From Sinimarinibacterium flocculans (GTDB taxonomy: Bacteria > Pseudomonadota > Gammaproteobacteria > Nevskiales > Nevskiaceae), in contig NZ_QICN01000009.1 in assembly GCF_003201205.1 (NCBI RefSeq), forward strand, positions 1 to 64,000: a stretch of DNA of 64,000 bases, in the 5' to 3' direction. This document shows positions 34,489 through 44,616 of the stretch, in pieces. Position numbers and translations under genes: made by a program. Positions within the stretch are counted from its first letter, which is position 1. Every line of letters starts with the position of its first letter. The notes below the pieces were generated by a model. It made no database searches. It saw only the letters and a program-made list of their open reading frames with translations, and was not told where the DNA came from.

Positions 34489-36342
34489 ATGGGATACGAA
34501 ACACAGGGCTTCAAGCTCGACGACAGCGGCCGCCGCATCGTCGTGGATCCGGTCACCCGCATCGAAGGGCACATGCGCTGCGAGGTGAACGTCGATGAGA
34601 ACAACGTCATCCGCAACGCGGTGTCCACCGGCACGATGTGGCGCGGTCTGGAAGTCATCCTCAAGGGCCGCGATCCGCGCGACGCCTGGGCCTTCGTCGA
34701 GCGCATCTGCGGCGTCTGCACCGGCTGCCACGCGCTGACCTCGGTGCGCGCGGTGGAGGATGCGCTGGGCATCGAGATTCCGAAGAACGCGCACCTGATC
34801 CGCGACATCATGGCCAAGGTGCTGCAGGTGCACGACCACGCCGTGCATTTCTACCACCTGCATGCGCTGGACTGGGTGGACGTGGTCTCCGCGCTCAAGG
34901 CGGACCCGAAGGCGACGTCCGATCTTCAGCATCTGGTCTCGCCGAGCCATCCGATGTCGTCGCCGGGTTACTTCCGCGACATCCAGAACCGCCTGAAGAA
35001 GTTCGTCGAATCGGGCCAGCTCGGGCCGTTCATGAACGGCTACTGGGGCAACAAGGCCTACGTACTGCCGCCCGAAGCCAACCTGATGGCGGTGACCCAC
35101 TATCTCGAGGCGCTGGACCTGCAGAAGGAGTGGGTGAAGATCCACACCATCTTCGGTGGCAAGAACCCGCACCCGAACTATCTCGTCGGCGGCGTGCCCT
35201 GCGCGATCAACATCGACGGCGACGGCGCCGCGGGTGCGCCGATCAACATGGAGCGCCTGAACTTCGTCAAGGCGCGCATCGACGAGATCATCGAGTTCAA
35301 CAAGAACGTCTACATCCCCGACGTGCTCGCGATCGGCACCATCTACAAGGCGCACGGCTGGCTCTACGGCGGCGGCATCTCCGGAACGGAAGTGCTCGAC
35401 TACGGCACCTACGAAAAGGTGTCCTACGACCACTCGACCCAGCAACTGCCCGGCGGCGCGATCATCAACGGCAACTGGGACGAGATCCACGAAGTCGATC
35501 CGCGCGATCCGGAGCAGGTGCAGGAGTTCGTGGCGCACTCCTGGTACCAGTACGCCGACGAGAACCGTGGCCTTCATCCCTGGGACGGCGTCACCGAGCC
35601 GAACTACGTGCTGGGCGCCAAGGCCAAGGGGACGCGCACGAACATCGAGCAGATCGACGAGTCGGCCAAGTACTCGTGGATCAAGTCGCCGCGCTGGCGC
35701 GGCCATGCGATGGAAGTGGGGCCGCTCGCGCGCTACATCCTGTCGTACTCGCACGCGCTCAAGGGCCACAAGTACTGCCAGCGCGTGAAGGAGCAGGTCG
35801 ACTACAGCGCGATGATGATCAACAGCGGTATTCCCAAGGCGCTGGCCCTGCCGGAGACGCAGTACACCGTCAAGCAGCTGCTGCCGACGACCATCGGCCG
35901 CACGCTGGCGCGCGCGCTGGAAAGCCAGTACTGCGGCGAGATGATGCTCGACGACTGGCACGAGCTGGTGGACAACATCCGCAACGGCGACCGCAGCACC
36001 GCCAACGTCGACAAGTGGGATCCCAGGACCTGGCCCAAGGAGTGCAAGGGCGTCGGCACCGTCGCCGCACCGCGCGGCGGTCTCGGCCACTGGATCCGGA
36101 TCAAGGACGGCCGCATCGAGAACTACCAGTGCGTCGTGCCGACGACCTGGAACGGCTCGCCGCGCGACACCAAGGGACAGATCGGCGCCTTCGAGGCCTC
36201 GCTGATGAATACGCCGATGGCCAATCCCGAGGAGCCGGTGGAAATCCTGCGCACGCTGCATTCCTTCGATCCCTGCCTGGCGTGCTCGACGCACGTCATG
36301 AGCCCGGACGGCCAGGAACTGAGCCGCGTGAAAGTGCGTTGA
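34489..36342 (+). CDS. hupL: [NiFe]-hydrogenase group 1d large subunit
   Basis: A 617-residue catalytic subunit. The NiFe ligands are [10 protein letters not shown] (Cys74, Cys77) and DPCLACSTH (Cys596, Cys599). Fifteen residues after His602 form the C-terminal extension that HupD must remove after nickel insertion. It starts 26 bases after hupS. The enzyme oxidises H2 on the periplasmic face and passes electrons to the cytochrome HupC. Confidence 0.96.
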   Translation: MGYETQGFKLDDSGRRIVVDPVTRIEGHMRCEVNVDENNVIRNAVSTGTMWRGLEVILKGRDPRDAWAFVERICGVCTGCHALTSVRAVEDALGIEIPKNAHLIRDIMAKVLQVHDHAVHFYHLHALDWVDVVSALKADPKATSDLQHLVSPSHPMSSPGYFRDIQNRLKKFVESGQLGPFMNGYWGNKAYVLPPEANLMAVTHYLEALDLQKEWVKIHTIFGGKNPHPNYLVGGVPCAINIDGDGAAGAPINMERLNFVKARIDEIIEFNKNVYIPDVLAIGTIYKAHGWLYGGGISGTEVLDYGTYEKVSYDHSTQQLPGGAIINGNWDEIHEVDPRDPEQVQEFVAHSWYQYADENRGLHPWDGVTEPNYVLGAKAKGTRTNIEQIDESAKYSWIKSPRWRGHAMEVGPLARYILSYSHALKGHKYCQRVKEQVDYSAMMINSGIPKALALPETQYTVKQLLPTTIGRTLARALESQYCGEMMLDDWHELVDNIRNGDRSTANVDKWDPRTWPKECKGVGTVAAPRGGLGHWIRIKDGRIENYQCVVPTTWNGSPRDTKGQIGAFEASLMNTPMANPEEPVEILRTLHSFDPCLACSTHVMSPDGQELSRVKVR

Positions 36343-36394
36343 CCGGTGTCGGCGGCCGCAGGGCCGCCGTCCCGTACGAGAGGAGACTTCTACG

Positions 36395-37126
36395 ATGAGC
36401 ACGGAACTGTCCGTTGCGGCCGCCGACGCCACCGGCGTCGACGAAACCGCGGTCGATCACGGCCAAAGCGTCAAGTCGGTCTACGTCTACGAGGCACCGG
36501 TGCGCATCTGGCACTGGATCAACATGCTGGCGATCCTGGTGCTGTGCGTCACCGGCTACTTCATCGGTTCGCCCTTGCCCACGCAGCCGGGGGAGGCGAG
36601 TGCGAACTTCCTGATGGGCTACATCCGCTTCGCGCACTTTGCCGCCGGCTACATCTTCGCGATCGGCATGATCGCGCGGATCTACTGGGCCGTCGTCGGC
36701 AACCACCACGCACGCGAGCTGTTCTCGGTCCCGATCTTCACGGCGGCGTACTGGCGCGAAGTGTGGTCGATGGTGAAGTGGTACAGCTTCCTCTCCGCGC
36801 GTCCGAACCGCTACGTCGGGCACAACCCGCTGGCGCGCTTCGCGATGTTCTTCGTGTTCGTGCTGACCTCGCTGTTCATGATCGTCACCGGCTTCGCGCT
36901 GTACGGCGAAGGGCTCGGCATGGGCTCGTGGGCGGACAAGCTGTTCGGCTGGGTGATCCCGCTGTTCGGCCAGTCCCAGGACGTGCACACCTTCCACCAT
37001 CTCGGCATGTGGTTCCTGGTCTGCTTCATCATCTTCCACGTCTATGCCGCGGTGCGCGAAGACATCATGGGCCGCCAGAGCATCGTCAGCACGATGGTCT
37101 CCGGCTACCGCACCTTCAAGGACTGA
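36395..37126 (+). CDS. hupC: Hydrogenase b-type cytochrome subunit
   Basis: A 243-residue di-haem cytochrome b (HupC/HyaC/HoxZ family) with four predicted transmembrane helices. Haem-ligand histidines are in RIWHWINM, RFAHFAAGY and HHLGMWFLVCFIIFHVY. An about 30-residue soluble N-terminus precedes the first helix. It anchors HupSL and transfers electrons to quinone. GAGGAG precedes the ATG. Confidence 0.94.
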   Translation: MSTELSVAAADATGVDETAVDHGQSVKSVYVYEAPVRIWHWINMLAILVLCVTGYFIGSPLPTQPGEASANFLMGYIRFAHFAAGYIFAIGMIARIYWAVVGNHHARELFSVPIFTAAYWREVWSMVKWYSFLSARPNRYVGHNPLARFAMFFVFVLTSLFMIVTGFALYGEGLGMGSWADKLFGWVIPLFGQSQDVHTFHHLGMWFLVCFIIFHVYAAVREDIMGRQSIVSTMVSGYRTFKD

Positions 37127-37135
37127 AGACCGGAC

Positions 37136-37456
37136 ATGTTGCCGGCATTGTCTGCGGCACCGGCCGTGAGATCGGTTGGGCGTGCTTCCCCGGCGCGTCC
37201 ACCCGTGCACCCCGGCCGGCTGCTGCAGAAACTCTTTCTGACGCCGATGCGCGTGAACCAGTCCGAGGCGGCGCGCCGTCTCGGCATCTCCCGTCGACGG
37301 CTGCATGAAGTGGTGCACGGCCGGCGCCGGCTGACGCCGGATACGGCGGTGCGCTGCGCGATGCACTTCGGCGGCGATGCCGAGTTCTGGCTTCAACTCC
37401 AGGCCGCGCACGACGGCTTCGTCGCGTGGCAACGGCTGCACACCGCACGTCGCTGA
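37136..37456 (+). CDS. HigA-family HTH protein without a HigB partner
   Basis: A 106-residue protein whose residues about 25-100 match the HigA antitoxin fold: HPGRLLQKLFLTPM, SEAARRLGISRRRLHEVV and AMHFGGDAEFWLQLQAAHD. Stand-alone HigA homologues often act as DNA-binding repressors. There is no higB toxin on either side; instead it lies between hupC and hupD in the hydrogenase operon. No good ribosome site precedes the ATG at 37136, so the true start may be further in, for example the GTG at the HPG motif. Its role in hydrogenase control is unknown. Confidence 0.7.
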   Translation: MLPALSAAPAVRSVGRASPARPPVHPGRLLQKLFLTPMRVNQSEAARRLGISRRRLHEVVHGRRRLTPDTAVRCAMHFGGDAEFWLQLQAAHDGFVAWQRLHTARR

Positions 37457-37482
37457 TCCCGCCCTCATCCCCAGGAGCCAGC

Positions 37483-38163
37483 GTGAACACCGCGAGCCAC
37501 GTTTCGACCGATACCCCCTGTAACGGCGGGCGTGACACGCCCGCCATCGTCGTGCTCGGCATCGGCAACCTGCTGTGGGCCGACGAAGGCTTCGGCGTGC
37601 GCTGCGCCGAGCTGCTGCAACGCGACCACGAGTTCGAACCCGGGCCGCGCATCGTCGACGGCGGCACCCAGGGCCTGTACCTGATCCAGCACGTGCAGTC
37701 CGCGGACCGCCTGCTGATCTTCGACGCCATCGACTACGGCCTGCCGCCCGGCACGCTGCGCGTGATCCGCGACGACGAGGTGCCGCAGTATCTCGGCGCC
37801 AGGAAGATGAGCCTGCACCAGACCGGCTTCCAGGAAGTGCTGTCGCTCGCGCGGCTCACGGGCCACTACCCGGAGCGCGTCGTGCTGATCGGCTGCCAGC
37901 CGGAGGAACTGGAGGACTACGGCGGCAGCCTGCGCGACGCGGTGCGCGCGGTCTTGCCGGAAGCGCTGCGACTGGGCGTGGAAACACTGGTCGAGTGGGG
38001 CTGCGCCGTGCGCCCGCGCCGGCAGCCGCTGGACCCGGCCGAAGCGGTGACGCTGCCGCATCTGGCGATGCAGCGCTACGAAGCCGAGCGCCCCGGTCCG
38101 GAGCAGGCCTGCCGCGTCGGCGACGAGCGCTTTCTCGTGACCCCCGGTCCGGAGCACGGCTGA
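37483..38163 (+). CDS. hupD: Hydrogenase maturation endopeptidase
   Basis: A 226-residue HupD/HyaD protease that cleaves the C-terminal peptide of HupL after nickel insertion. The family motif GIGNLLWADEGFG contains the metal-binding acidic residue, and DGGTQGLYLI and the CQPEELEDYG region are present. I chose the GTG at 37483 because AGGAG lies 5 bases upstream; an ATG at 37426 overlaps the HigA gene. The C-terminus is longer than the E. coli HyaD. Confidence 0.92.
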   Translation: MNTASHVSTDTPCNGGRDTPAIVVLGIGNLLWADEGFGVRCAELLQRDHEFEPGPRIVDGGTQGLYLIQHVQSADRLLIFDAIDYGLPPGTLRVIRDDEVPQYLGARKMSLHQTGFQEVLSLARLTGHYPERVVLIGCQPEELEDYGGSLRDAVRAVLPEALRLGVETLVEWGCAVRPRRQPLDPAEAVTLPHLAMQRYEAERPGPEQACRVGDERFLVTPGPEHG

Positions 38164-38492
38164 TGTGCATCGGCATCCCGATGCGCGTGATCGCCGCCGC
38201 GGACGGCTGGGCCGACTGCGAGGGACGCGGCGAACGCCGCCGCGTGCGCACGGCGCTGGTCGGCGAGCCGCAGGCGGGCGATCAACTGCTGGTGTTCATC
38301 GATTCCGCGATCGAGCGCCTGCCGCCCGGGCGCGCCGCCGAGATCGATGCCGCGCTGGACCTGCTGCAGGCCGCGATGCACGGCGAAGGCACGAATGCCG
38401 ATCCCGGTTTCGCGCTGCCGTCGCGGATGGATTCAGACCAGCTTGCCGTGCTGACAGGCACGCCGCAGGCCGTAACCAGGAGTGGACCATGA
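38163..38492 (+). CDS. hupF: HupF, HypC-like hydrogenase chaperone
   Basis: A 109-residue protein of the HypC/HupF family. The invariant N-terminal MCIGIPMRV carries Cys2, which binds the Fe(CN)2CO precursor in HypC. It is longer than HypC (about 80 aa) with a C-terminal extension typical of HupF, which protects the large subunit under oxygen in Rhizobium. The ATG shares a base with the hupD stop. Confidence 0.9.
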   Translation: MCIGIPMRVIAAADGWADCEGRGERRRVRTALVGEPQAGDQLLVFIDSAIERLPPGRAAEIDAALDLLQAAMHGEGTNADPGFALPSRMDSDQLAVLTGTPQAVTRSGP

Positions 38493-38956
38493 GTGCCGTT
38501 GCCGAAGAACCCGCGATGTTCGCCTCCACGGCCGTCGTCACCGCACCGGCGGTGCCGGTGCTGATCGAGCGGCTGACCGCGTTGCCCGAGTCCGGCTGGG
38601 TCGACGCCGGCAGCCTGCCGGCGTTTCTCGCGCAGCCCGGCGATGCCGTGCTGTTCGTCTGGACCAATCCCGCGCGCTATCCGGAGTGCACCGACGTCGC
38701 CGTCGTGCTGCCGGAGCTGCGCAGCGCGCTGGGCGGCGGCGCGTCGCCGCGCTTTCGCATCGGCGTCGTCACCGCGGAAGCGGAGAACGAGATCGCCGAC
38801 CGGTACGGCGTCATGCGCCGGCCCTCGCTGGTGTTCCTGCGCGACGGCCAGTACGTCGCGACGATTCCCGGCATGTGCGACTGGGACGATTTCCTGCGGG
38901 ACGCCGCCGCGGCGCTGGTCGCGCCGCCGACGCGTCCGCTGCGCATCCTGCGCTGA
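38489..38956 (+). CDS. hupG: HupG/HyaE thioredoxin-like small-subunit chaperone
   Basis: A 155-residue thioredoxin-fold protein without the catalytic CxxC pair, as usual in HyaE/HupG. It binds the Tat signal of the small subunit and keeps it from export until mature (established in E. coli and Rhizobium). PGDAVLFVWTNPARYPECTD and VMRRPSLVFLRDGQYV are recognisable. The start overlaps the hupF stop by 4 bases. Confidence 0.87.
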   Translation: MSAVAEEPAMFASTAVVTAPAVPVLIERLTALPESGWVDAGSLPAFLAQPGDAVLFVWTNPARYPECTDVAVVLPELRSALGGGASPRFRIGVVTAEAENEIADRYGVMRRPSLVFLRDGQYVATIPGMCDWDDFLRDAAAALVAPPTRPLRILR

Positions 38957-38998
38957 GCACGCGCGGATGCTCCCGATGTTCGATTGCGGAGGATGTCC

Positions 38999-39898
38999 AT
39001 GAGCCTGTCCGATGGCAGCAAACCCTTTCCGATTCCCATCAAGGTGATCGGCCCCGGCAGCCAGCCGGTGGAGGAAGAAGAACTCCAGTACATGCAGATG
39101 CCGCGCGGCATGGAGACCTACCGGCCGCCGATCCTGCCGGAGCGCGACGAGGCCGCCGCGTTCAAGGCCGGGCAGCAGGCGCTGCGCGAGATCGGCGCCG
39201 CGCTGGCGCGTGCGGTCGCGGCGCTGCCGGGCGGGCTGGCCCGGGTCAGCGAGCGTGTGGATCTGACCGCACTGGATGAAGCGGACCGCCGCTTCGTCAA
39301 CCAGATCCTCGGTGAAGGCGAGGTCGGCGCGCGCATCGACGGCCAGCGGTCGGTGCGCATCCAGGAGTCGGTCTTCGCCAGCATCTGGCGCGTGGCCGTC
39401 TTCGAGGGCGAGTGCATGGTCGAAGACTACGTGGAAGTGGCGATGGTGCCTTTCGAGCTGCGCACCCAGGCGCGGCTCGATGCGAGCGACGTGCTGGCCG
39501 TCGACGCTCCGGACCGCCTGCCGCCGATGGTGATGAACGCGCCGTCGATCCTCACCGAGCTGGCCGACCAGGTCGCGACCTGGCAGCCGGGCCAGCCGCC
39601 GCACGTCATCAACCTGACGCTGCTGCCGCTGTCGCCGGAGGACGTCGTCCATCTCGACGAGCGCATCGGCAGCGGCCGCGCCACCATCCTGTCGCGCGGC
39701 TACGGCAACTGCCGCGTCAGCAGCACCCGCGTGCCGAACTGCTGGCGAGTCGTCTACTACAACTCGCAGGATGCGGTGATCCTCAACACGCTCGAGATCG
39801 CCGACATGCCGGAGGCGGTCTGTGCGGCAGCCGAGGATATGTCCGACGCGCTACCGCGTTTCCAGGAGGTGCTGGAATGGGTCGTCACCGACGCATGA
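38999..39898 (+). CDS. hupH: HupH/HyaF hydrogenase expression protein
   Basis: A 299-residue HupH/HyaF protein needed for maturation of the small subunit or assembly under oxygen. The N-terminal FPIPIKVIGPGSQP and C-terminal SRGYGNCRVSSTRVPNCWRV segments are family hallmarks. GGAGG at 38988-38992 favours the ATG at 38999 over one six bases earlier. Exact biochemical function is not established. Confidence 0.88.
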   Translation: MSLSDGSKPFPIPIKVIGPGSQPVEEEELQYMQMPRGMETYRPPILPERDEAAAFKAGQQALREIGAALARAVAALPGGLARVSERVDLTALDEADRRFVNQILGEGEVGARIDGQRSVRIQESVFASIWRVAVFEGECMVEDYVEVAMVPFELRTQARLDASDVLAVDAPDRLPPMVMNAPSILTELADQVATWQPGQPPHVINLTLLPLSPEDVVHLDERIGSGRATILSRGYGNCRVSSTRVPNCWRVVYYNSQDAVILNTLEIADMPEAVCAAAEDMSDALPRFQEVLEWVVTDA

Positions 39899-39941
39899 GC
39901 GCGCCCGAAGGGCAATGGATGCCACCCGCGAGCGCTGCGTG

Positions 39942-40172
39942 ATGGCCTTCCACGACCAACCCCGCTTCGAGGGGTCATATCTGGGCGACCGCAACCGCCT
40001 TCCGGCAGACGCGCGCCTCGAATGCAAGATCTGCTGGTGGGTCTACGATCCGGCCGAGGGCGATCCGGTGTGGCAGATTGCGCCGGGCACACCCTTCGCC
40101 GACCTGCCGCCGCACTGGCGCTGTCCGCAGTGCGACGGCGACGCCGAGCAGTTCATGGTGCTGGACGCGTGA
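39942..40172 (+). CDS. hupI: HupI/HoxR rubredoxin
   Basis: A rubredoxin of about 76 residues with CKICWWVYDP and CPQCDGD supplying the four iron ligands. RFEGSYLGDRNRLPADARLE upstream is the hydrogenase-linked extension. Rubredoxins of this kind are needed for small-subunit iron-sulfur assembly in air (HoxR). The start is uncertain: ATG at 39942 or at 39915, neither with a good ribosome site. Confidence 0.87.
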   Translation: MAFHDQPRFEGSYLGDRNRLPADARLECKICWWVYDPAEGDPVWQIAPGTPFADLPPHWRCPQCDGDAEQFMVLDA

Positions 40173-40654
40173 ACGCGGCGCTGCCGGCCGTCGAGGTCCT
40201 GCGCGAGACCTATGCGCGCATCGCCGCGACGCGCATGGCGGACCTGCCGGTCTGCAATACCGCGCTGGCGGTCGAGACCATCGGCTTCGCGCCCGCCGAC
40301 GGGCCGGCGGAGGGCGAGCGCGGCTGGCTCGGCATCCTGCTCACCCCTTGGTGCATGAACCTGATCTGGCTGCCGGCGTCGCCGGACAGGCTCGCGGCGC
40401 CGGGGCATACGCGGACGCATCGCCTTGCCGGCGAACGCTACAGCTTCATCGGCGCGGAGGAAGCGGGCGTGGGGCGCTTCGAGATGTGCTCGCTGTTCTC
40501 GCCGGTGTTCGAGTTCGCCGACCAGGACTCGGCGTGCTGCGTCGCGCAGGCCGTGCTCGCGCAGTTGCGCACCGGGCGCGACGAGCCGGCACAGCCGTCG
40601 CGCCGCCGGCTGTTCGCAGGCTTTGCCGCAGCCGGCGAGGGCACGCCGCTGTGA
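40169..40654 (+). CDS. hupJ: HupJ/HybE hydrogenase assembly chaperone
   Basis: A 161-residue protein of the HybE/HupJ family. LPVCNTALAVETIGF and LGILLTPWCMNLIWLP are the family signatures. In E. coli, HybE binds the hydrogenase and proofreads Tat export. The GTG at 40169 overlaps the hupI stop (GTGA). Confidence 0.88.
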   Translation: MNAALPAVEVLRETYARIAATRMADLPVCNTALAVETIGFAPADGPAEGERGWLGILLTPWCMNLIWLPASPDRLAAPGHTRTHRLAGERYSFIGAEEAGVGRFEMCSLFSPVFEFADQDSACCVAQAVLAQLRTGRDEPAQPSRRRLFAGFAAAGEGTPL

Positions 40655-41727
40655 ACGTCGCGGCGGCAGCGGATCGCGTGCTCGTGCTGCGGCCGGGGGT
40701 GTCGCCGTCGGTCGCACCGCTGAGGGCATTGCCGCTGCGTTTCCTGCGCGGCATGGGCGAAGCACAGGCGGGCCCGATGCTGGAGCGCCTGCTGTCGCTG
40801 TGCGGTCCGGCCCATCGTGTCGCAGCGCGGCTCGCGTGGGCGGCACTGCGCGACGGTGCAGCAAGCCCGACGCCAGCGCAGTGCAGCGCGCTTCGTCACA
40901 CTGCGCTGCGCGAACACCTGCGTCACCTGTGGCTGGACTGGCCGCAGCATCTGGCCGGCCGGCAGGTCGACGCCGACGGGCTGGCGGCGCTGGGCGGCCT
41001 GTGGCGAGCGCTCGACCGCGACGAAGGCTTTGCGGCTGCGCTGGGCGTGCAGCTGCTTGGCGCGCCACTGCGTGAATGGCTGCGCTGGCGGCGGCAGGCG
41101 GATGCATCCGTCGCGCTGGCGGCGCTGCGCCGTGCTCCCGGTGCGCCGGCACAGGCACTGGCCGGGGTCGCGGAGGACGCACGGCGATTGCGTCTGAGTA
41201 TCGATGACACCCTGGAAACACTCACCCCGGACGCGTGGCCCGCGCTGGCCCGCGCGGCGTTCGCGGACGACGGCTTCGCCGAATGCCCCCGGGTTGCCGG
41301 CCGCGTCGCGCAGACCGGCGCCTGGGCACGGGCCGTGCGCCGCGGCGGCCTGCCGCCGGCCGATGCGCTCGGGCGCCTGCTGGGGCGGCTGGACGATCTC
41401 GCGGCGCTCGCGCTGGACGACGACGGCCTGCGCGGCGGCGCCTGCGCGGTGGACGCACGGCACGCACTGGCCTGGGTGGAAACCGCGCGCGGCGTACTCG
41501 TTCACCTGCTGGCGGTGGACGCGTGCGGAAACGTGGATCAGTACCGCGTCGTCGCGCCGACGCAGTGGAATTTCCATCCCGACGGCGTGCTCGCACGCGC
41601 GCTGGCGGCGCGCGCCCCCGGTGATCCGGCGCCGACGCTGCTCGCGATCGCCGGCGATCCCTGCGTGCCCTTCGCGGTCGAGGCGGCGGCGCGGCCCGTC
41701 GTCGAGGCGGATGCATGCATGAACTGA
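40651..41727 (+). CDS. hupK: HupK/HoxV large-subunit-like scaffold
   Basis: A 358-residue protein related to hydrogenase large subunits but lacking the four NiFe cysteines. CGPAHRVAARLAW marks the degenerate L1 region and IAGDPCVPFAV the L2 region. HupK/HoxV is a scaffold that receives the Fe(CN)2CO group during assembly. The GTG at 40651 overlaps the hupJ stop. Its 3' end overlaps hypA by 13 bases. Confidence 0.85.
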   Translation: MNVAAAADRVLVLRPGVSPSVAPLRALPLRFLRGMGEAQAGPMLERLLSLCGPAHRVAARLAWAALRDGAASPTPAQCSALRHTALREHLRHLWLDWPQHLAGRQVDADGLAALGGLWRALDRDEGFAAALGVQLLGAPLREWLRWRRQADASVALAALRRAPGAPAQALAGVAEDARRLRLSIDDTLETLTPDAWPALARAAFADDGFAECPRVAGRVAQTGAWARAVRRGGLPPADALGRLLGRLDDLAALALDDDGLRGGACAVDARHALAWVETARGVLVHLLAVDACGNVDQYRVVAPTQWNFHPDGVLARALAARAPGDPAPTLLAIAGDPCVPFAVEAAARPVVEADACMN

Positions 41728-42098
41728 GCCTGGCGTCCGGCGTGCTGACGCTGGTCGACGACGCGCTGCGAGGGCAGGGGCGCGTGCGTCTCGAACGCGT
41801 GGTGCTGGAGGTTGGCAGTCTCGCCGGCGTGGAGATCGCGGCGCTGCGTTTCGCACTGGAATCGCTGGCGCCCGGCAGCGTGCTGTAGGACGCTGCGATC
41901 GAGATCGACGAAGTGCCGGCGCGGGCCTGGTGCATGGCCTGCGCGGTGCCGGTGCCGATCCACTCGCGCCTGGACGATTGCCCGCGCTGCCGCGGACGGC
42001 AGCTGCAACCCATCGGCGGCACCGAGCTGCGCGTGCGCGAGCTGCGCGTGATCGACCTGCCGCAAACCCTGTCGCTGGAAACACCCCTGGAGGAATGA
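41715..42098 (+). pseudogene. hypA: hypA interrupted by an in-frame TAG
   Basis: The nickel metallochaperone HypA, clear in one uninterrupted frame except for a TAG codon at 41886-41888 (codon 58 of 128). Before it lies MHELSLASGVLTLVDDAL with the N-terminal Met-His nickel ligand. After it, same frame, come DAAIEIDEVPARAWC and the zinc site CMAC and CPRC (Cys73, 76, 89, 92). There is no frameshift, so one base change would restore the gene (for example CAG or GAG). A weak GTG at 41913 could start a zinc-domain fragment. It is either a true loss or a sequencing error. Confidence 0.85.
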
Positions 42099-42101
42099 AC
42101 G

Positions 42102-43031
42102 ATGTGCACGATCTGCGGCTGCGACGATCACGATCATGGTCATGACCATGACCACGGGCACGCGCATCCGGCACACGCGGCGGCGCATGTCCGCCACGAT
42201 GCCGGCAGCGGCGACCTGCACTACGGTGCCGGCGCGGCCGGCGTCTCCGTGCCGGGCATGAGCCAGGTGCGGGCGATCCGCATCGAGCAGGACGTGCTCG
42301 GCGCCAACAACCGCATCGCCGCGCGCAACCGCGAGCGCTTCGCGCAGCAGGGCCGGCTCGCGCTGAATCTCGTCTCCAGCCCGGGTTCCGGCAAGACCAC
42401 GCTGCTGTGCGCGACGATCGAGGCCCTGCGCCGGCGCGATCCCGCGCTGGCGGTCGCGGTGATCGAGGGCGACCAGCAGACCACGCATGACGCCGATCGC
42501 ATCCGCGCGACCGGCGCACCTGCGGTACAGGTCAACACCGGCAAGGGCTGCCATCTCGACGCCGAGATGGTCGGCCGCGCCTGCGACGGGCTCGACGCGC
42601 AGGGCGGGGTGCTGTTCATCGAGAACGTCGGAAACCTCGTCTGCCCGGCGATGTGGGATCTGGGCGAGGCGGCCAAGGTCGCGATCCTGTCGGTGACGGA
42701 AGGCGAGGACAAGCCGCTCAAGTATCCCGACATGTTCGCCGCGGCAACGCTCATGCTGCTGAACAAGGTGGACCTGCTGCCGCACCTGAATTTCGATACG
42801 CAGCGCTGCATCGCCTACGCGCGCGAAGTGAACCCGCGCATCCGGGTCCTGCAGGTATCGGCGACGGCCGGCACCGGCATGGATGCCTGGCTCGACTGGG
42901 TCCTGCATGCGCTCGATCACGCGCGCGGCCGGCCTCACGCGCATGCGGCGGCGGACGAGACCGCCGAGCTGCGCCGCCGCCTCGCCGAGGCCGAGGCGGA
43001 GCTGGTCAGGTTGCGTGCGCAGCATGCCTGA
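42102..43031 (+). CDS. hypB: HypB, GTPase for nickel insertion
   Basis: A 309-residue SIMIBI-class GTPase. The N-terminal CTICGC nickel site is followed by a His-rich stretch (residues 10-32, many HD/HGH repeats) that stores nickel. The Walker A motif SSPGSGKTT is at about 92-100, and [10 protein letters not shown] and NKVDLLPH follow. The C-terminal 40 residues form a Glu/Arg-rich helix. GGAGG lies 8 bases before the ATG. It normally works with HypA, whose gene just upstream is broken. Confidence 0.95.
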   Translation: MCTICGCDDHDHGHDHDHGHAHPAHAAAHVRHDAGSGDLHYGAGAAGVSVPGMSQVRAIRIEQDVLGANNRIAARNRERFAQQGRLALNLVSSPGSGKTTLLCATIEALRRRDPALAVAVIEGDQQTTHDADRIRATGAPAVQVNTGKGCHLDAEMVGRACDGLDAQGGVLFIENVGNLVCPAMWDLGEAAKVAILSVTEGEDKPLKYPDMFAAATLMLLNKVDLLPHLNFDTQRCIAYAREVNPRIRVLQVSATAGTGMDAWLDWVLHALDHARGRPHAHAAADETAELRRRLAEAEAELVRLRAQHA

Positions 43032-43134
43032 GGGTTCGGCGGGAGACAGCCCGGCTATCATGCCGCGGCGGCGTGCCGCGAACGCTGCGATCCCGCAGCC
43101 GCATGCGCTCGCCGAGGCCTGTTCCGGAGAAGGC

Positions 43135-44616
43135 ATGCCCAGCGTGCTGGTGGTGGATGACGAACGCAATTCGGTGGACGCCCTGCGGCGGACGCTGGAG
43201 GACGATTTCGAAGTGCTGACGGCGGGCTCCGCCGAGCAGGCGCTCGACCTGCTCGGTGCACGCGAGGAGATGCTGAACACCGACGTGCCGGTCGACGTCA
43301 TCCTCTGCGACCAGCGCATGCCCGGCGCCACCGGCGTGGAATTCCTCAAGCGCGTGCGCCAGCGCTGGCCCGAGGTCGTGCGCGTGCTCATCTCCGGGCA
43401 CAGCGATGCCGACGACATCATCGCCGGCATCAACGACGCGGGCATCTACCAGTACGTGCTCAAACCCTGGCTGCCGGCGCAGCTGGTGACGCTGGTCAGC
43501 GAGGCGGTCGAGGCCCGCACGCTGCAGAACGACGTCCGCCGCATCGAACTGGAGATGCGCAGCGACGGCGGCGTGCTGCGCCAGCGCGCGCGCAGCCGCC
43601 AGGAGCAGGTGCAGCTGCACCACGAATTCTCGCGACTCGTGCGCGCGCCCGACAGTCCGCTCAACGAGGTCTGCCGGCTCGCGCAGCAGGTCGCGCGCTA
43701 CGACCTGGCGGTGCTGATCCAGGGCGAGTCGGGCACCGGCAAGGAGTTGCTGGCACGCGCGATCCACTACGCGAGCCCGCGCACCACCGGCCCGTTCGTG
43801 ATGGAGAACTGCGCGGCGGTGCCGGACAACCTGCTGGAGTCCGAACTGTTCGGTCACAAGCGCGGCTCGTTCACCGGCGCGTACCAGGATCATGTGGGCC
43901 TGTTCCAGCGCGCCAGCGGTGGCACGATCTTCCTCGACGAGATCGGCGACACCTCGCCGACCTTCCAGGTCAAGCTGCTGCGCGTGCTGCAGGAAGGCGA
44001 AGTGCGTCCGGTCGGCGCAAACCAGGCGGTGCCGGTGGACGTACGCGTGATCGCCGCAACGCATCGCGACCTGGAAAGCGAGGTGCGGGCAGGGCGCTTT
44101 CGCGAGGATCTGTACTACCGCATCGCGGTGTTCCCGCTGACGCTGCCGCCGCTGCGCGAGCGCACGATGGACCTGCGCGTGCTGGTCGAGGGCCTGCTGC
44201 TGCAGGCCGGGCACGATCTCGCCAAGCCGGTCCGCGGTTTCACCGACGAAGCACTGGCCTGCCTGATGACGTATCCGTGGCCGGGCAACATCCGTGAGCT
44301 TCGCAACGAGATCTACCGGGCGCTCGCGCTGTCCGAGGATCTCGATATCGGCGCGGATCTCCTGTCAGCGCGCGTTCTGCGCGGCCGGCCGGGACTGGCG
44401 CTTGCGGACGGCGCCGCCGATGCCGCATCGCTGCCGCGTTCGGGCACGCTGCAATCGCGTCTGGAGGCGATGGAAGCGGCGATTCTCAAGGAAACGCTGC
44501 TGCGCTGCCGCTGGAACAAGACCAGGGCGGCGAAGGAACTGGGCCTGTCGCGCGTAGGCCTGCGGCAGAAGCTGCTGCGCCTCGGCCTTGAAAGGCAGGC
44601 CGAGCCCAGGTCCTGA
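43135..44616 (+). CDS. hoxA: HoxA/HupR-type sigma-54 response regulator
   Basis: A 493-residue NtrC-family regulator. The receiver domain (1-125) has Asp8-Asp9 and phospho-acceptor Asp59 in CDQRMPG. The AAA+ domain has [14 protein letters not shown] (a variant of the sigma-54 contact loop GAFTGA) and [13 protein letters not shown] Fis-type helix-turn-helix ends it. HoxA/HupR activates hydrogenase operons and is unusual in being active when unphosphorylated. I chose the ATG at 43135 (GGAGA upstream). Confidence 0.9.
   Translation: MPSVLVVDDERNSVDALRRTLEDDFEVLTAGSAEQALDLLGAREEMLNTDVPVDVILCDQRMPGATGVEFLKRVRQRWPEVVRVLISGHSDADDIIAGINDAGIYQYVLKPWLPAQLVTLVSEAVEARTLQNDVRRIELEMRSDGGVLRQRARSRQEQVQLHHEFSRLVRAPDSPLNEVCRLAQQVARYDLAVLIQGESGTGKELLARAIHYASPRTTGPFVMENCAAVPDNLLESELFGHKRGSFTGAYQDHVGLFQRASGGTIFLDEIGDTSPTFQVKLLRVLQEGEVRPVGANQAVPVDVRVIAATHRDLESEVRAGRFREDLYYRIAVFPLTLPPLRERTMDLRVLVEGLLLQAGHDLAKPVRGFTDEALACLMTYPWPGNIRELRNEIYRALALSEDLDIGADLLSARVLRGRPGLALADGAADAASLPRSGTLQSRLEAMEAAILKETLLRCRWNKTRAAKELGLSRVGLRQKLLRLGLERQAEPRS

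Noticed and set aside
37136-37456. HigBA toxin-antitoxin system
   Set aside because: Only the HigA-like half is present; no HigB toxin is found on either side.
41886-41888. Programmed read-through (pyrrolysine-type) at the hypA TAG
   Set aside because: HypA has no known need for a special residue here, and no pyrrolysine genes are seen. A mutation or sequencing error is simpler.
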